Assembly: GCF_030817055.1 (NCBI RefSeq)
Contig: NZ_JAUSYV010000001.1
Coordinates: 2,194,001-2,258,000, forward strand
Reading direction: 5' to 3'
Length of the DNA stretch: 64,000 nt
Origin: Bacillus sp. V2I10
Lineage (GTDB): Bacteria; Bacillota; Bacilli; Bacillales; Bacillaceae
Below, piece after piece: positions 7,064 through 16,173 of the stretch. The notes under the pieces were generated by a model. The model ran no database searches, was not told the origin of the DNA, and worked only from the letters and a program-made list of their open reading frames with translations. The stretch's first letter is position 1. Each line of letters starts with the position of its first letter. A program made the translations under genes and the position numbers.

Positions 7064-10000
7064 ATGAGCACGAAAACGTTAAAACACCATCTTCTGCCGC
7101 GTTCAGCTGCTGTTTTCGAAAAAATGAAAGAGGATAAAGCCGCTGCAGATAAGGTAAAAGAGCTTATTTATAAAGTTCATAAAGAGACAAAGCACATTGC
7201 GTTTACCGGTCACTTTTCTGCCGGTAAATCAACAATGATCAATTTGATCCTTGAAGAAGCTATTCTGCCGACAAGTCCGATTCCGACCAGTGCTAATGTG
7301 GTGCTGCTTCAAAAAGGGGACAAGTCGGTCATTTTGCATGACAACAACGGGAATCTGCTGAAATTGAACGGAGAATATTCCATTCAGCAAGTGAAAGATT
7401 ACTGTAAGCAGGGCGAAGAAATTTTGAAAGTCGAGATCAGCGATTCTTATCAGGCTCTGCCTGAAAACGTGATAATAATGGATACGCCCGGCATTGATTC
7501 AACAGATGCCGCTCACCGGATGGCAACAGAATCAACCTTGCATCTTGCAGATCTGATTTTCTATGTTACAGACTATAACCATGTGCAATCTGAAGAGAAT
7601 GTGACTTTTATTAGTGAAATGATACATAAAGGCAAAAATGTATACCTGATTGTGAATCAAATTGATAAACATAGAGAGGAAGAAGTTTCTTTTTCTTATT
7701 TTAGATCACAGATCGAAATGACATTTGGAGGAGCAGGTCTTTCTAAAAACCATATCTTTTATACATCTTTAGTAGATCATGAAAATACACATAATCAGCT
7801 TCAGACAGTAAAAAAGCTCATTCGTGAGACAATCGCCGAAGATCATCTTGTTATCCAGAATGCCCAATCCACTTTGAAATCATTAGTAATTGAATTTTTG
7901 AAGTGGAAAGAGGACGATCTGGAGATAAAAGACATCAAGGCAGATGAATTAATTCAGCAATTAGAATCAGTGCAAGTAAACAAAGAGGCATCTGCTTCAG
8001 CACTTCAAAGCCTGTTGGATAAAGTGAACAGCGCAGTCTTTGATATGAAGGAACAGCTTCAGTATATCCTTAAAAATGCGAATTTGATTCCATTTGAAAC
8101 AAGATCCAAGGCGGAGCGATTTATTGCAGCTGCACAGCCCGGATTTAAGGTCGGCCTGCTCTTCTCTAAAGTGAAAACTCTTGAAGAGCGGCAAAAGCGC
8201 GAGTCTGACCTATTTGAAGAAATGACACGTCACTTGGAGTCGCAAATTACGTGGCATTTGTCTGAACTTTTAAAGAAAAAAAGTGCTGAATATGACATTC
8301 ATGATCCAGTTATCTTAAATGACATTCAATCGTTTGATGTAAAGATACAGCCACAGCTGCTGCAGGATTCAATCCATAAAGGTGCAACAGTCAATTCGCA
8401 ATATACGCTGACCTATTCTAACGATTTAAGCGAGGCTGTCAAAAAAGAGTGCAAACAGCAGGCCCTGCCTCTTATCGAAGAGATTGAACGCCATCTGAAG
8501 AATCAGAGTGCAGATCAGATAAAAGCCCTTGAACAAGAAGTTGACGAAGCGAACAAACAGCTTGAAGAATTGAATGAGACCTATCACAGCATGATTTCAT
8601 TTGAACAAGTGAAAAATGATTTAATTGAACTGATGGATCGGCAAAGCTTTCCAGACATCAATATTACGGAGTGGATGCAGAAGCACCCTATGAAGGAGCC
8701 TGTTGAAGGGGTACTTGAGACTCATAAACCCGTTTCTGCCTTGAGCGATGAGCTCACAGAAGAACAGCCAAAACATGATCACCATCTCGATCAGGGTTTC
8801 TTTTCAAAGCAGATTGAAAGGGCTTCAGATGCCATGCGGGATATTCCCGGTTTTCACATGCTGTCAGCTTCTCTCTTAGAGAAGGCACAATCGCTTCAAA
8901 ATAAAACATTTACCGTTGCTTTATTCGGTGCTTTCAGTGCAGGAAAGTCGTCATTTGCCAATGCGCTTCTCGGCGAAAAGCTTTTGCCTTCTTCTCCAAC
9001 GCCTACAACGGCGACAATCAACAAAATTGTGCCTGTGACAGCGGATAAGCCGCACGGTTTAATTGAAGTGAAGTTTAAATCAGAAGAAGCATTTTTGAAG
9101 GAAATTGCCGATTTATTTTCGATAGAAGCAGAATCGGTTCATTCAGCTCTTTCAAAACTCGAGAAGCTAGAAGGATGGAATGAGAGGCTGAAATCACTTC
9201 TCCCGCTCTACACTCATGCTCTAAAACATTTCCCTTCAATCAGCGGAACGGTAAGAGCAGTTGAGAGAGAGGAATACAAAGAGTTTGTCGCTAATGAAGA
9301 AAAAGCTTGCACAGTTGAGGAGGTCATCATCTATTTTGACAGCCCCCTTACTCGAAATGGCATTACGATTGTTGATACACCGGGTGCAGACTCCTTTAAC
9401 TCAAGGCATACAGAAGTAGCCTTTGATTACATTAAAAATGCGGATGCCATTTTATTTGTTACGTATTATAATCATCCTTTTTCCAAAGGAGACCGTGAAT
9501 TTCTGAAACAGCTTGGACGCGTGAAAGATACATTTACAATGGATAAGATGTTCTTTGTCATCAACGCCATTGATCTTGCAGAGAGCAAGGAAGAAATTGA
9601 GATGGTAAAAGAGTATATTACGGGGCAGCTGCTTTCCCATGAGATCCGCCATCCGCGTCTTTACGGCATATCAAGTTTGATGGAGCTTGAAAAAACGTCA
9701 GACCCTGCTTTATCTGAATTCACTCAGTTCCAAGATGATTTTATGCACTTTATTAATAACGATTTATCAGCTTCGATGATTATGTCCGCCAAAGTAGAGC
9801 TGTCTATAGCAAAGCAGCAATTGGAATCGATCCTGAACGCTGCAGATGATGATCAGGAGAAGAGAAAGCATGAACTTCAGAGACTTTCATCCGAACGTGC
9901 CGAGATTATATCCAAGCTTCGTACAGATGAACACCAGCTTGAGCAAAATCAGGTTCTGCAGGAAATTAAAGAACAGCTCTTTTATGTCAAACAGCGGACG

Positions 10001-10642
10001 ATGCTGAGGTTTTCGGACTTATTTAAAGAAGCCTTTCATCCGGGAGCTTTTGCAGGATCCTCTAAGCAAACAAAAGAAATCCTTGAGAACTGCCTGCAGG
10101 ACCTGCTTGTATCGCTGCAATTTCATGTTCTCCAAGAACTGCAGGCAACGACACTAAGGCTTGAAAAGTACAGCCGCAAGCTGCTTGAGAATGTGTTTAA
10201 GCGTCATTCCAAGGAGATGGCATTGACTAATAACGAGCTCCGGACATCTTTGCCGGAATTCACCAAGTTTCATACACCTAAGCTGCAAGCTGCATTAAAA
10301 GACATAAAATCAGCGGAAATCCGTCAGCCGTTGAAAAAATTCAAAAACACGAAATCCTTTTTTGAAAAAAATGAAAAGAAAACCATGAGTGACGAGCTGC
10401 AGGGAAAACTCGACACGCCGATAACGGATATCTTATCAGCTCACGAGGATCAGTTTGGCGCGTATTATCTTGAGCAGTTCATGAATGAATGCAGCCTGCT
10501 GCTTGAGAACCTTGCCAATCAGGCAGAGAATTATTACGAGGCTCTTTTATCTGCTTATACAAACAATGATTTAACCCTGCATCAAAAAGGAAATCAGACT
10601 CTAAAGCAAATTATGATGGAGCTTGAAAGCGATGAACAGTAA
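7064..10642 (+). CDS. dynA: Bacterial dynamin-like protein DynA (double GTPase)
   Basis: 1192 residues, essentially the length of B. subtilis DynA (YpbR). Two dynamin modules are fused in tandem. Module 1 has P-loop GHFSAGKST (residues 49-57), DTPGID and NQID. Module 2 has P-loop GAFSAGKSS (about 623), DTPGAD and NAID. Long helical segments rich in E, K and Q follow each GTPase domain. DynA tethers and fuses membranes and helps cells survive membrane damage and phage attack. It sits, as in B. subtilis, between ypbQ/bpsB and ypbS, and its 3' end overlaps the next small gene. Confidence 0.93.
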   Translation: MSTKTLKHHLLPRSAAVFEKMKEDKAAADKVKELIYKVHKETKHIAFTGHFSAGKSTMINLILEEAILPTSPIPTSANVVLLQKGDKSVILHDNNGNLLKLNGEYSIQQVKDYCKQGEEILKVEISDSYQALPENVIIMDTPGIDSTDAAHRMATESTLHLADLIFYVTDYNHVQSEENVTFISEMIHKGKNVYLIVNQIDKHREEEVSFSYFRSQIEMTFGGAGLSKNHIFYTSLVDHENTHNQLQTVKKLIRETIAEDHLVIQNAQSTLKSLVIEFLKWKEDDLEIKDIKADELIQQLESVQVNKEASASALQSLLDKVNSAVFDMKEQLQYILKNANLIPFETRSKAERFIAAAQPGFKVGLLFSKVKTLEERQKRESDLFEEMTRHLESQITWHLSELLKKKSAEYDIHDPVILNDIQSFDVKIQPQLLQDSIHKGATVNSQYTLTYSNDLSEAVKKECKQQALPLIEEIERHLKNQSADQIKALEQEVDEANKQLEELNETYHSMISFEQVKNDLIELMDRQSFPDINITEWMQKHPMKEPVEGVLETHKPVSALSDELTEEQPKHDHHLDQGFFSKQIERASDAMRDIPGFHMLSASLLEKAQSLQNKTFTVALFGAFSAGKSSFANALLGEKLLPSSPTPTTATINKIVPVTADKPHGLIEVKFKSEEAFLKEIADLFSIEAESVHSALSKLEKLEGWNERLKSLLPLYTHALKHFPSISGTVRAVEREEYKEFVANEEKACTVEEVIIYFDSPLTRNGITIVDTPGADSFNSRHTEVAFDYIKNADAILFVTYYNHPFSKGDREFLKQLGRVKDTFTMDKMFFVINAIDLAESKEEIEMVKEYITGQLLSHEIRHPRLYGISSLMELEKTSDPALSEFTQFQDDFMHFINNDLSASMIMSAKVELSIAKQQLESILNAADDDQEKRKHELQRLSSERAEIISKLRTDEHQLEQNQVLQEIKEQLFYVKQRTMLRFSDLFKEAFHPGAFAGSSKQTKEILENCLQDLLVSLQFHVLQELQATTLRLEKYSRKLLENVFKRHSKEMALTNNELRTSLPEFTKFHTPKLQAALKDIKSAEIRQPLKKFKNTKSFFEKNEKKTMSDELQGKLDTPITDILSAHEDQFGAYYLEQFMNECSLLLENLANQAENYYEALLSAYTNNDLTLHQKGNQTLKQIMMELESDEQ

Positions 10643-10832
10643 ACAATATCAGGTTTGTGCCGCGTGTACTCATTTTCAAAGCTTCCGCAGCGGCGGAAAA
10701 ATGATGTACCGCTGCGGCCGGCTCGGTTTTGAAACAAAACCGGATTATTCTTTCGATTGCTGGACACCGACTGAAAAAGTCCTAAACCTGATGAAAAAAA
10801 GAGGAGACTTGCCCAATGACAAACGTACATGA
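10632..10832 (+). CDS. Small cysteine-rich (zinc-ribbon-like) protein
   Basis: 66 residues with cysteines arranged CAAC (residues 9-12), YRCG and FDCW, suggesting a bound metal. It starts at ATG behind GGAG inside the last codons of dynA and overlaps the start of ypbS by 17 bases, so the three genes are read as one operon with coupled translation. I do not recognise a named family. A role linked to DynA is only suggested by the overlap. Confidence 0.65.
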   Translation: MNSKQYQVCAACTHFQSFRSGGKMMYRCGRLGFETKPDYSFDCWTPTEKVLNLMKKRGDLPNDKRT

Positions 10833-11091
10833 AGAAATTTCAGCTCACAGTAAAAAACAGCACGCGATTGTTTCCGCATTTCTGGCGTTAGAAGAAAAAA
10901 GAGAAGCGCTTATTGAACAGGCCGTTCAGCAATGCAGACACTCACAGCCATTCTCTGTTGGCGGCATTAATGCAGTTACAGCTGATATCAATGAACTCGC
11001 TAAACAGGGCATCATACCGACAAGAAAACTTGTCTCGGAAGAAATGGTCCGTGAGTTTGTACAGCGAAAATACGCTGTAGATAACCAATAA
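10816..11091 (+). CDS. ypbS: DUF2533 protein YpbS
   Basis: 91 residues matching the DUF2533 pattern: VHEEISAHSKKQHAIVSAFLALEEKREALIEQAV, then PFSVGGINAVTADINELAKQGIIPTRK. Probably helical and soluble. B. subtilis has ypbS directly after ypbR, and the same order appears here. The ATG has a GAGGAG site, and the gene overlaps the preceding zinc-ribbon ORF. Function unknown. Confidence 0.75.
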   Translation: MTNVHEEISAHSKKQHAIVSAFLALEEKREALIEQAVQQCRHSQPFSVGGINAVTADINELAKQGIIPTRKLVSEEMVREFVQRKYAVDNQ

Positions 11092-11160
11092 CTTCTGCGT
11101 GTAATCAGACCCGCTTAACGGAAATCCTAAGACTAGCACAACTGAAAAGAGGTGTTACAA

Positions 11161-11304
11161 ATGGGCAGAACGAAAAGCGGAAATGCAAATGCACAGCGCA
11201 ACAACAATGCTAAAAAGAAAAATGGCTTTAACGAAGAATTCGCTTCTTATGCAGAAACAGAAGTGAAAAAAATGAACAGCAAAAAGAACCAGGAGTCTAA
11301 GTAA
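11161..11304 (+). CDS. Small gamma-type SASP-like spore protein
   Basis: 47 residues, basic and rich in N, K and Q, with NAQRNNN followed by FNEEFASYAETEV. The EFAS..ET core resembles the GPR-cleavage repeat of gamma-type small acid-soluble spore proteins, but only one repeat is present. ATG follows an AGAGGTG site, and a terminator lies just behind. It shares composition with the small ORFs at 18685-18837 and 36541-36666. Spore location is inferred from composition alone. Confidence 0.55.
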   Translation: MGRTKSGNANAQRNNNAKKKNGFNEEFASYAETEVKKMNSKKNQESK

Positions 11305-11318
11305 TTATCAAAAGACAG

Positions 11319-11348
11319 AAGGCCTTCACAAATGGTGAGGGTCTTTTT
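11319..11348 (+). terminator. Intrinsic terminator
   Basis: AAGGCCTTCAC / GTGAGGGTCTT stem (two G-T pairs), AAAT loop and T5. Confidence 0.8.
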
Positions 11349-11432
11349 CATGTTTTTCCCTTTCAGTCTGGCCCACTTATTATGATATGATAGAGGTACT
11401 TGATTTTTTTTAGATAGGAGACTTGATAATAG

Positions 11433-12329
11433 ATGAAAAATAAACAGCAATTATTGATAGTAGATGGCATGGCGCTCCTTTTTAGAGCTTTTTATGCAAC
11501 ATCTGTATACGGCAATTTTATGATCAACAGCAAAGGGGTGCCTACGAATGCATTGAACGGATTTTTAAAGCATTTACTGGCATCTATTAAACATTTTAAC
11601 CCGAGTCATGTGATTTGCTGCTGGGATATGGGAAGCAAAACGTACCGTTCAGAATTGTTTGACCACTATAAAGCAAACCGTCCCGAAGCTCCTGTTGAAA
11701 TGCTTCCTCAGTTTGATTTGGCTAAAGAAGTTGTTGAAGCTTTAAACATACCGAATGTTGGACTTGCAGGCTATGAGGCAGATGATTGCATCGGCACACT
11801 TGCGAAACTTTACGGGGGGGAGATGAATGTCTCCATTTTGACAGGTGACCGTGATCTGCTGCAGTTATTAACGGAGGATGTACAGGTTGTCCTTATGCAA
11901 AAAGGAATCGGGCAGTATAAAATTTATACTCACGACTTTTTCACAGAAGAAACAGGCATTCTTCCCGCTCATCTTATCGATGTAAAAGGATTAATGGGAG
12001 ACAGCAGCGATAACTATCCTGGCGTTCGCGGGATTGGAGAAAAAACCGCATATAAACTGATTGCGAAATACAAGTCCATTGAAGGCCTGCTCAGCAGCTT
12101 AGAAGAGCTGACTAAAGCTCAGCGATCTAAGATTGAACAGGATCTTGAAATGCTTCATTTATCAAGGAAACTTGCTGAAATTACGTGTGATGTTCCAGTA
12201 GAGTGCCCGCTTAATGAAGCCCTTCTGAACGTTGAGCATAACCGTGCTGTTCAGATGATTGAAGAAATGGAACTCAGAGGGCTGCACACGTTTTTATCAG
12301 ATGCCCTGGCAGTGAGAGAGGCAATGTGA
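11433..12329 (+). CDS. ypcP: 5'-3' exonuclease / flap endonuclease YpcP
   Basis: 298 residues of the PIN-like exonuclease domain found alone rather than fused to DNA polymerase I. It begins LLIVDGMALLFRAF, has the acidic motif AGYEADDCIGTLA (about 113-125), the second metal motif LTGDRDLLQLL and the helix-hairpin-helix VKGLMGDSSDNYPGVRGIGEKTA. Such enzymes remove RNA primers and flaps during lagging-strand synthesis and repair. Length and sequence style match YpcP of B. subtilis, and the neighbourhood agrees. Confidence 0.9.
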   Translation: MKNKQQLLIVDGMALLFRAFYATSVYGNFMINSKGVPTNALNGFLKHLLASIKHFNPSHVICCWDMGSKTYRSELFDHYKANRPEAPVEMLPQFDLAKEVVEALNIPNVGLAGYEADDCIGTLAKLYGGEMNVSILTGDRDLLQLLTEDVQVVLMQKGIGQYKIYTHDFFTEETGILPAHLIDVKGLMGDSSDNYPGVRGIGEKTAYKLIAKYKSIEGLLSSLEELTKAQRSKIEQDLEMLHLSRKLAEITCDVPVECPLNEALLNVEHNRAVQMIEEMELRGLHTFLSDALAVREAM

Positions 12330-12396
12330 CCTCTCCTTTTTTGATTAATTGCTCTAATTCCTTTATGATTCAAAGTATAAGATTGGAGTGGCGATC

Positions 12397-13059
12397 ATGA
12401 AGAAAGCATTGATTATCGGAGCAACCGGTTTGATTGGAAAAGAATTGCTCAGTCTCCTGCTTGCATCTAAGCAGTACTCAGAAGTGAAGACGATTACAAG
12501 AAAGCCTTTAACCCATGAAAATGCCAAACATAAAAATACATTTATAACCGATTTTGATCATTTATCTAAGTATAGCAGTGAATTTGCCGTAGATGAATTG
12601 TTTATTTGTTTAGGTACCACAATGAAGCAAGCAAAATCCAAGGAAGCGTTTTATAAAGTGGATTTTGAATATGCAGTAGAAGCAGCCCGTCTGGCCAAAC
12701 AGCAAGGTGTTAATAAAGTCCTTGCCGTCTCAGCTATCGGAGCCGATTGCGATTCACTGTTTTACTATAATCGAGTAAAAGGACAGATGGAGGACGCCTT
12801 AAGGAACCTCGGGATCCCCACGGTTATCCTGTTCAGGCCGTCTCTGCTGCTTGGTGACAGGGAAGAATTTCGTTTCGGAGAAAAGATAGGTGTATGGATG
12901 GCTAAAAGTCTTGGGTTTCTTTTTATCGGAAAATTAAAAATAATGAAACCGATCCATGCAAAAACAGTTGCAAAAGCAATGGTTAAAGAAGCGCAAAATA
13001 AAGATCCGCTCGTTATCACTTTTCAATCAGATGAAATTCATGAAATAGGTTATTACTAA
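12397..13059 (+). CDS. NAD(P)H-binding short-chain oxidoreductase
   Basis: 220 residues with an N-terminal Rossmann motif GATGLIGKELL (about 8-18). AVSAIGAD and a YNRVKGQMEDAL stretch follow, with tyrosine and lysine as in atypical SDR/TIP30-like proteins. This group binds NADPH, and many members have no known substrate. The ATG at 12397 has GGAG eight bases upstream; the GTG at 12388 overlaps that site. Stand-alone gene. Confidence 0.75.
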   Translation: MKKALIIGATGLIGKELLSLLLASKQYSEVKTITRKPLTHENAKHKNTFITDFDHLSKYSSEFAVDELFICLGTTMKQAKSKEAFYKVDFEYAVEAARLAKQQGVNKVLAVSAIGADCDSLFYYNRVKGQMEDALRNLGIPTVILFRPSLLLGDREEFRFGEKIGVWMAKSLGFLFIGKLKIMKPIHAKTVAKAMVKEAQNKDPLVITFQSDEIHEIGYY

Positions 13060-13138
13060 GGCGAAATGGTATAGAAATTTTTTTATCCATCAGCTAAAAT
13101 TGGGATGGATGAAACTTTACACCTAAGGCGGGGTCTGC

Positions 13139-13414
13139 TTGCTACATACGAAACAGTCGGTTACAGATTATTTGCTGCATTTAAAAGATAAAGGATTTCT
13201 GCTAAAGGAAGATGCTCTTGGCTTTATCGAATTCGGCAAACATTACACAGGTGCCGAGGACGAGCTGGTCATTGCTGCGATTGAGCTGACATTAAAAGCA
13301 CAGAAGGAATTTGACGGCTCATTTTTTGTCTCCCTTCTTGAAAGGCTGACAAAAGAAAAGGCAAAAAACCGCACACAGGCAGTTCTTGTGGCACAAAAAC
13401 TGAATTTGATCTAA
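13139..13414 (+). CDS. Small helical protein, possibly DUF6123
   Basis: 91 residues from TTG behind AAGGCGGGG. It is mostly helical with repeated leucines and charged residues (YLLHLKDKGFLLKEDALGFIEFGKHYTG, then LERLTKEKAKNRTQAVLVA). It resembles small Bacillus proteins labelled DUF6123, but I am not certain of this match. No catalytic motif. It ends directly before an inverted copy of the dispersed repeat. Confidence 0.55.
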   Translation: MLHTKQSVTDYLLHLKDKGFLLKEDALGFIEFGKHYTGAEDELVIAAIELTLKAQKEFDGSFFVSLLERLTKEKAKNRTQAVLVAQKLNLI

Positions 13415-13419
13415 TTAGA

Positions 13420-13532
13420 AAAGCGGAAGCGCCTTTGTCAGCGCAGGCATGGCAGTTAAGGCTCCGACGGAAAAGTCCGGTTTTGGCTTTTTTGGAGAGC
13501 CGTTCTGACGAAGGAGTAGGCGCTTTCACTTG
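13420..13532 (-). repeat. Dispersed repeat, inverted copy C
   Basis: Read on the minus strand it shows CCGGACTTTTCCGTCGGAGC and ends GGCGCTTCCGCTTTT, the same tail as the copies at 1574 and 51593. It is diverged in the left arm. Confidence 0.6.
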
Positions 13533-13571
13533 CCATCAAAGTATATAATTTTATAATTGCGTTTAATAAAA

Positions 13572-13595
13572 AAATCTCGGGGATCCCGGGATTTT
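13572..13595 (-). terminator. Terminator of the DMT transporter gene
   Basis: AAATCTCGGG / CCCGGGATTT stem. The A tract on its left becomes a U tract for the minus strand. Confidence 0.8.
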
Positions 13596-14500
13596 TATAT
13601 GGTAAGAGATTCTTCTGTGCTATTTTGTTTCCATTCAGCTGTAAGCATGGCTGCCAAAATAAGCAGAGAGCCGATCATGCCGTATACTGTCAGCCGCTCT
13701 CCTATGAATATAAAAGCGGTTAATGCAGCGAACACTGGCTCCGAGGCATAAATGAGTGCAACTCTTGATGCTGTTGTGTACTGCTGAAGCTTTGTTTGAA
13801 CGAAAAAGGCGAATGCAGTTGCAAATAGGGCGGTAATGATAAGGGCAAACAGAACTTCAAATGTAAACATGCTGCTGAAATTCTCTTTCATATTTCCAGC
13901 TTCAAATATCCCGGATGCTAGAAAACTCAGGATAGAAACCGTTGCAAGCTGAACGATTGTCAGCATCCAAGCATCATGACTGCTGGAAAACCTCCCTGTA
14001 AAGATAATATGCAAAGCAAACGCAGCGGCGCAGAAGAGAACAAGCAAATCTCCTATATTTAGTGAAGAGAAATCACTCAGGGTTAAAAGGTACAAGCCTG
14101 CTGTTCCAAGGCCTGCTGCAAAATAAACGGTTTTTCTGGCGCGTTCCCTAAGAAGCCAGATGGACAAGAGGGGAACGATCATCACACTTAAACCAGTAAT
14201 AAATCCAGCTTTTGAAGAGGTCGTATATAACAATCCGACAGTCTGAAAGGCATATCCTAAAAACAAAAAGACGCCAAGCGATATTCCGGCAAGCAATGTG
14301 TCTTTTGAAAGTCGAAAGTGGGTTACTCTTAAACTAATCATAGTCAGTATAATGGCTGCAGCAAAAAAACGAACGCCATTAAAAAAGTGGGGCGGCATAA
14401 AGTGAATGGCTTTTTGGACAATCACAAAAGTAGATCCCCATATAAAAGCAACGAATAGGAGGCTGAGATCGGCAACTGAAGATTTTTTCAGCTTCATCAT
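13595..14500 (-). CDS. EamA/DMT-family transporter
   Basis: 301 residues with about ten hydrophobic segments in two EamA halves. The first carries AFIWGSTFVIVQKAIHFMPPHFFNGVRF and the second ALIYASEPVFAALTAFIFIGERLT. These are typical drug/metabolite exporters of the inner membrane, and no substrate can be given. The start overlaps the stop of ypdQ (TAATG), with a GGAG site inside ypdQ, so the two genes are co-translated on the minus strand. Confidence 0.85.
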   Translation of the reverse strand: MMKLKKSSVADLSLLFVAFIWGSTFVIVQKAIHFMPPHFFNGVRFFAAAIILTMISLRVTHFRLSKDTLLAGISLGVFLFLGYAFQTVGLLYTTSSKAGFITGLSVMIVPLLSIWLLRERARKTVYFAAGLGTAGLYLLTLSDFSSLNIGDLLVLFCAAAFALHIIFTGRFSSSHDAWMLTIVQLATVSILSFLASGIFEAGNMKENFSSMFTFEVLFALIITALFATAFAFFVQTKLQQYTTASRVALIYASEPVFAALTAFIFIGERLTVYGMIGSLLILAAMLTAEWKQNSTEESLTI

Positions 14501-14895
14501 TATGTATCTCCATTCAGCCGAATGGCAGTTCGTGATAGTTGATCCGCTACACTGTTTTGTTTACTCGGAATCCATTTAATAAAAAACAGCTCAAATCTAT
14601 TTTTTAAGTTTAAAACCTTCTCGAGCAGCGGGACGAAAGCTGGATTTTTTACATATTCTTTTTCAACAGCACGTTCAACAAGCTGTGAATCCGTTCTGAC
14701 TGAAATAATCGTAAATCCTTTCTCAAGACAAATTTCCAGGCTTTTTATAAGAGCATGGTATTCTGCTTCATGATTCGTCATGATGCCAAGAGGGACTGAG
14801 ATCTGTTCCCCGTTTCCGTGCCCTTTAATGAAAATGCCGGCTCCTGAAGGCCCAGGATCTCCTGCACTTGCACCGTCTACATATACTTCGATCAA
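14500..14895 (-). CDS. ypdQ: RNase HI-like protein YpdQ
   Basis: 131 residues with the RNase H fold. It has the first metal Asp in VYVDGASAGDPGPSGAG (about 4-20), a Glu in NHEAEYHALIKSLE, an Asp in RTDSQLVERA and a final SVADQLSRTA Asp. All four acidic positions are present, so catalysis is possible. B. subtilis YpdQ has the same length. It starts at TTG with AAGGAG about twelve bases upstream, directly behind the remains of ypdP, and is coupled to the transporter gene. Confidence 0.8.
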   Translation of the reverse strand: MIEVYVDGASAGDPGPSGAGIFIKGHGNGEQISVPLGIMTNHEAEYHALIKSLEICLEKGFTIISVRTDSQLVERAVEKEYVKNPAFVPLLEKVLNLKNRFELFFIKWIPSKQNSVADQLSRTAIRLNGDT

Positions 14896-14937
14896 CTATG
14901 TCTTCAACTCCTTACTCATTGGGTTTCATTTTTTCAG

Positions 14938-15084
14938 CTAATCCCATATCATGATATTCCCCATCGTTGCGGTCTTTCTCAAAGCAACCGTTGAAAACCC
15001 AATCCAGACAAGCAATCCGCTTGTGCTGGATAGTTTATAAAACAAAAGAACAATGATAAAATTGATTAACGCAAAACCAGCCAT
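14938..15084 (-). pseudogene. ypdP: Remnant of ypdP (queuosine-precursor transporter family)
   Basis: The minus frame from 15084 reads NFIIVLLFYKLSSTSGLLVW, then IGFSTV, then KTATMGNIM before TAG. This resembles the N-terminus of YpdP/YhhQ transporters (LLILLIYRFFGK.GLYVWI...TATLGNI) with an internal deletion and the rest missing. In B. subtilis ypdP sits at this place beside ypdQ and ypeP, which supports the reading. Not functional as it stands. Confidence 0.5.
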
Positions 15085-15274
15085 AAGCTTTCATTTGGGA
15101 TACAGTCTGTTTCCTTGCTTATATATTTAGTCAAGCTCCTTTCGTTTAGGCTTTTTTTGATAACACAGCAAGCGCCTTGGTTAATTATCGAATATGATTA
15201 TAGCACAGTGAATACATTTGATGGTATGAGCAAAACTATTGCATATATAGCTCAGCCGATTAGGAGTGGAACAG

Positions 15275-15940
15275 GTGAAATATCTAATACACTGGATGTA
15301 CATCAGCCCGAAAAAAAAGAACTTACTTTTTACATCTGATAACGAAACAGACCTTGATTCAGCCATTCTGATTGGTGATGATCTCGAAAAAACCGGCAGG
15401 GTGAAATCAATAGAATTTATTGATACACGCGGCACGGCATGGTCGCTTAAAGAATTAAAGAAATTAAAATTGGAAGTCGTGCATGAGCCTGTCGACGTTG
15501 AAGCTTATTTTGACGGCAACTACAATAAACAAACAAAAGAAGCAGGTCTTGGCGCTGTGATCTACTATACAATAAACGAGAAAAGAACAAGAATGAGATT
15601 CAGTGCAAAAGCAGATGGTGCAGATTCCAATAACGAAGCAGAATACATGGCTGTTTACTTTATGGTGCAAAAACTTGATGAGCTCGGCGTACGTTATCAG
15701 GACGTAACTTTCAAAGGAGATTCGCAAGTTGTGCTCAACCAGCTGTCCGGAGAGTGGCCCGTCTATGAAGAAGCTTACACCCGCTGGCTTGATAAAATTG
15801 AAGCAGCCCTTAAAAAAATGAAAGTGCGTCCAATATGCATGCCAATTGCTCGAAAAGAAAATGAAGAAGCGGATAAGCTTGCAGGACAAGGATTAAAAGG
15901 AATGACTATTGCAAGTGAATGGAAGCTTGACAGCGATTGA
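15275..15940 (+). CDS. ypeP: RNase H-like protein YpeP
   Basis: 221 residues. A unique N-terminal section of about 70 residues is followed by an RNase H domain: VEAYFDGNYNKQTKEAGLGAVIYY, NNEAEYMAVYFMVQKLDEL, FKGDSQVVLNQLSGEW and a final EEADKLAGQ. The acidic positions D, E, D and D are kept. The GTG at 15275 has GGAG eight bases upstream. The stop overlaps a possible ATG of ypeQ. Whether it cuts RNA-DNA hybrids is unknown; the family position is clear. Confidence 0.8.
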   Translation: MKYLIHWMYISPKKKNLLFTSDNETDLDSAILIGDDLEKTGRVKSIEFIDTRGTAWSLKELKKLKLEVVHEPVDVEAYFDGNYNKQTKEAGLGAVIYYTINEKRTRMRFSAKADGADSNNEAEYMAVYFMVQKLDELGVRYQDVTFKGDSQVVLNQLSGEWPVYEEAYTRWLDKIEAALKKMKVRPICMPIARKENEEADKLAGQGLKGMTIASEWKLDSD

Positions 15941-15954
15941 TGGAGATGAATGAA

Positions 15955-16131
15955 TTGGAGAAAAAACAAGTTGTTTGTGAAATCGACCAGCTGCTTGACA
16001 CCTATTGTACGGATTGCTTATTAAAGAAGCATTTTCGCAAGGAATACGGGAAAAAGTATGCTCATTCTTTCTGTATTGAAGAATGCACGGTCGGTCAAAA
16101 AATAAAAGAATACGGCAAGAAGCTGACATGA
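15955..16131 (+). CDS. ypeQ: Zinc-finger-like protein YpeQ (DUF2602)
   Basis: 58 residues with YCTDCLLKKHFRKEYGKKYAHSFCI..CTVGQKIKEYGKKL. The two CxxC-like pairs plus His suggest a bound zinc. A GGAG site sits nine bases before TTG 15955; the ATG at 15940 overlaps the ypeP stop and is the alternative start. It is cotranscribed with ypeP as in B. subtilis. Function unknown. Confidence 0.72.
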   Translation: MEKKQVVCEIDQLLDTYCTDCLLKKHFRKEYGKKYAHSFCIEECTVGQKIKEYGKKLT

Positions 16132-16166
16132 AAATCCGCTGACATCTAAATTCAGCGGATTTTTAT
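16132..16166. terminator. Bidirectional terminator
   Basis: AAAATCCGCTGA / TCAGCGGATTTTT, a perfect stem between the converging ypeQ and DUF2564 genes. Confidence 0.88.
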
Positions 16167-16173
16167 ATGCTTA

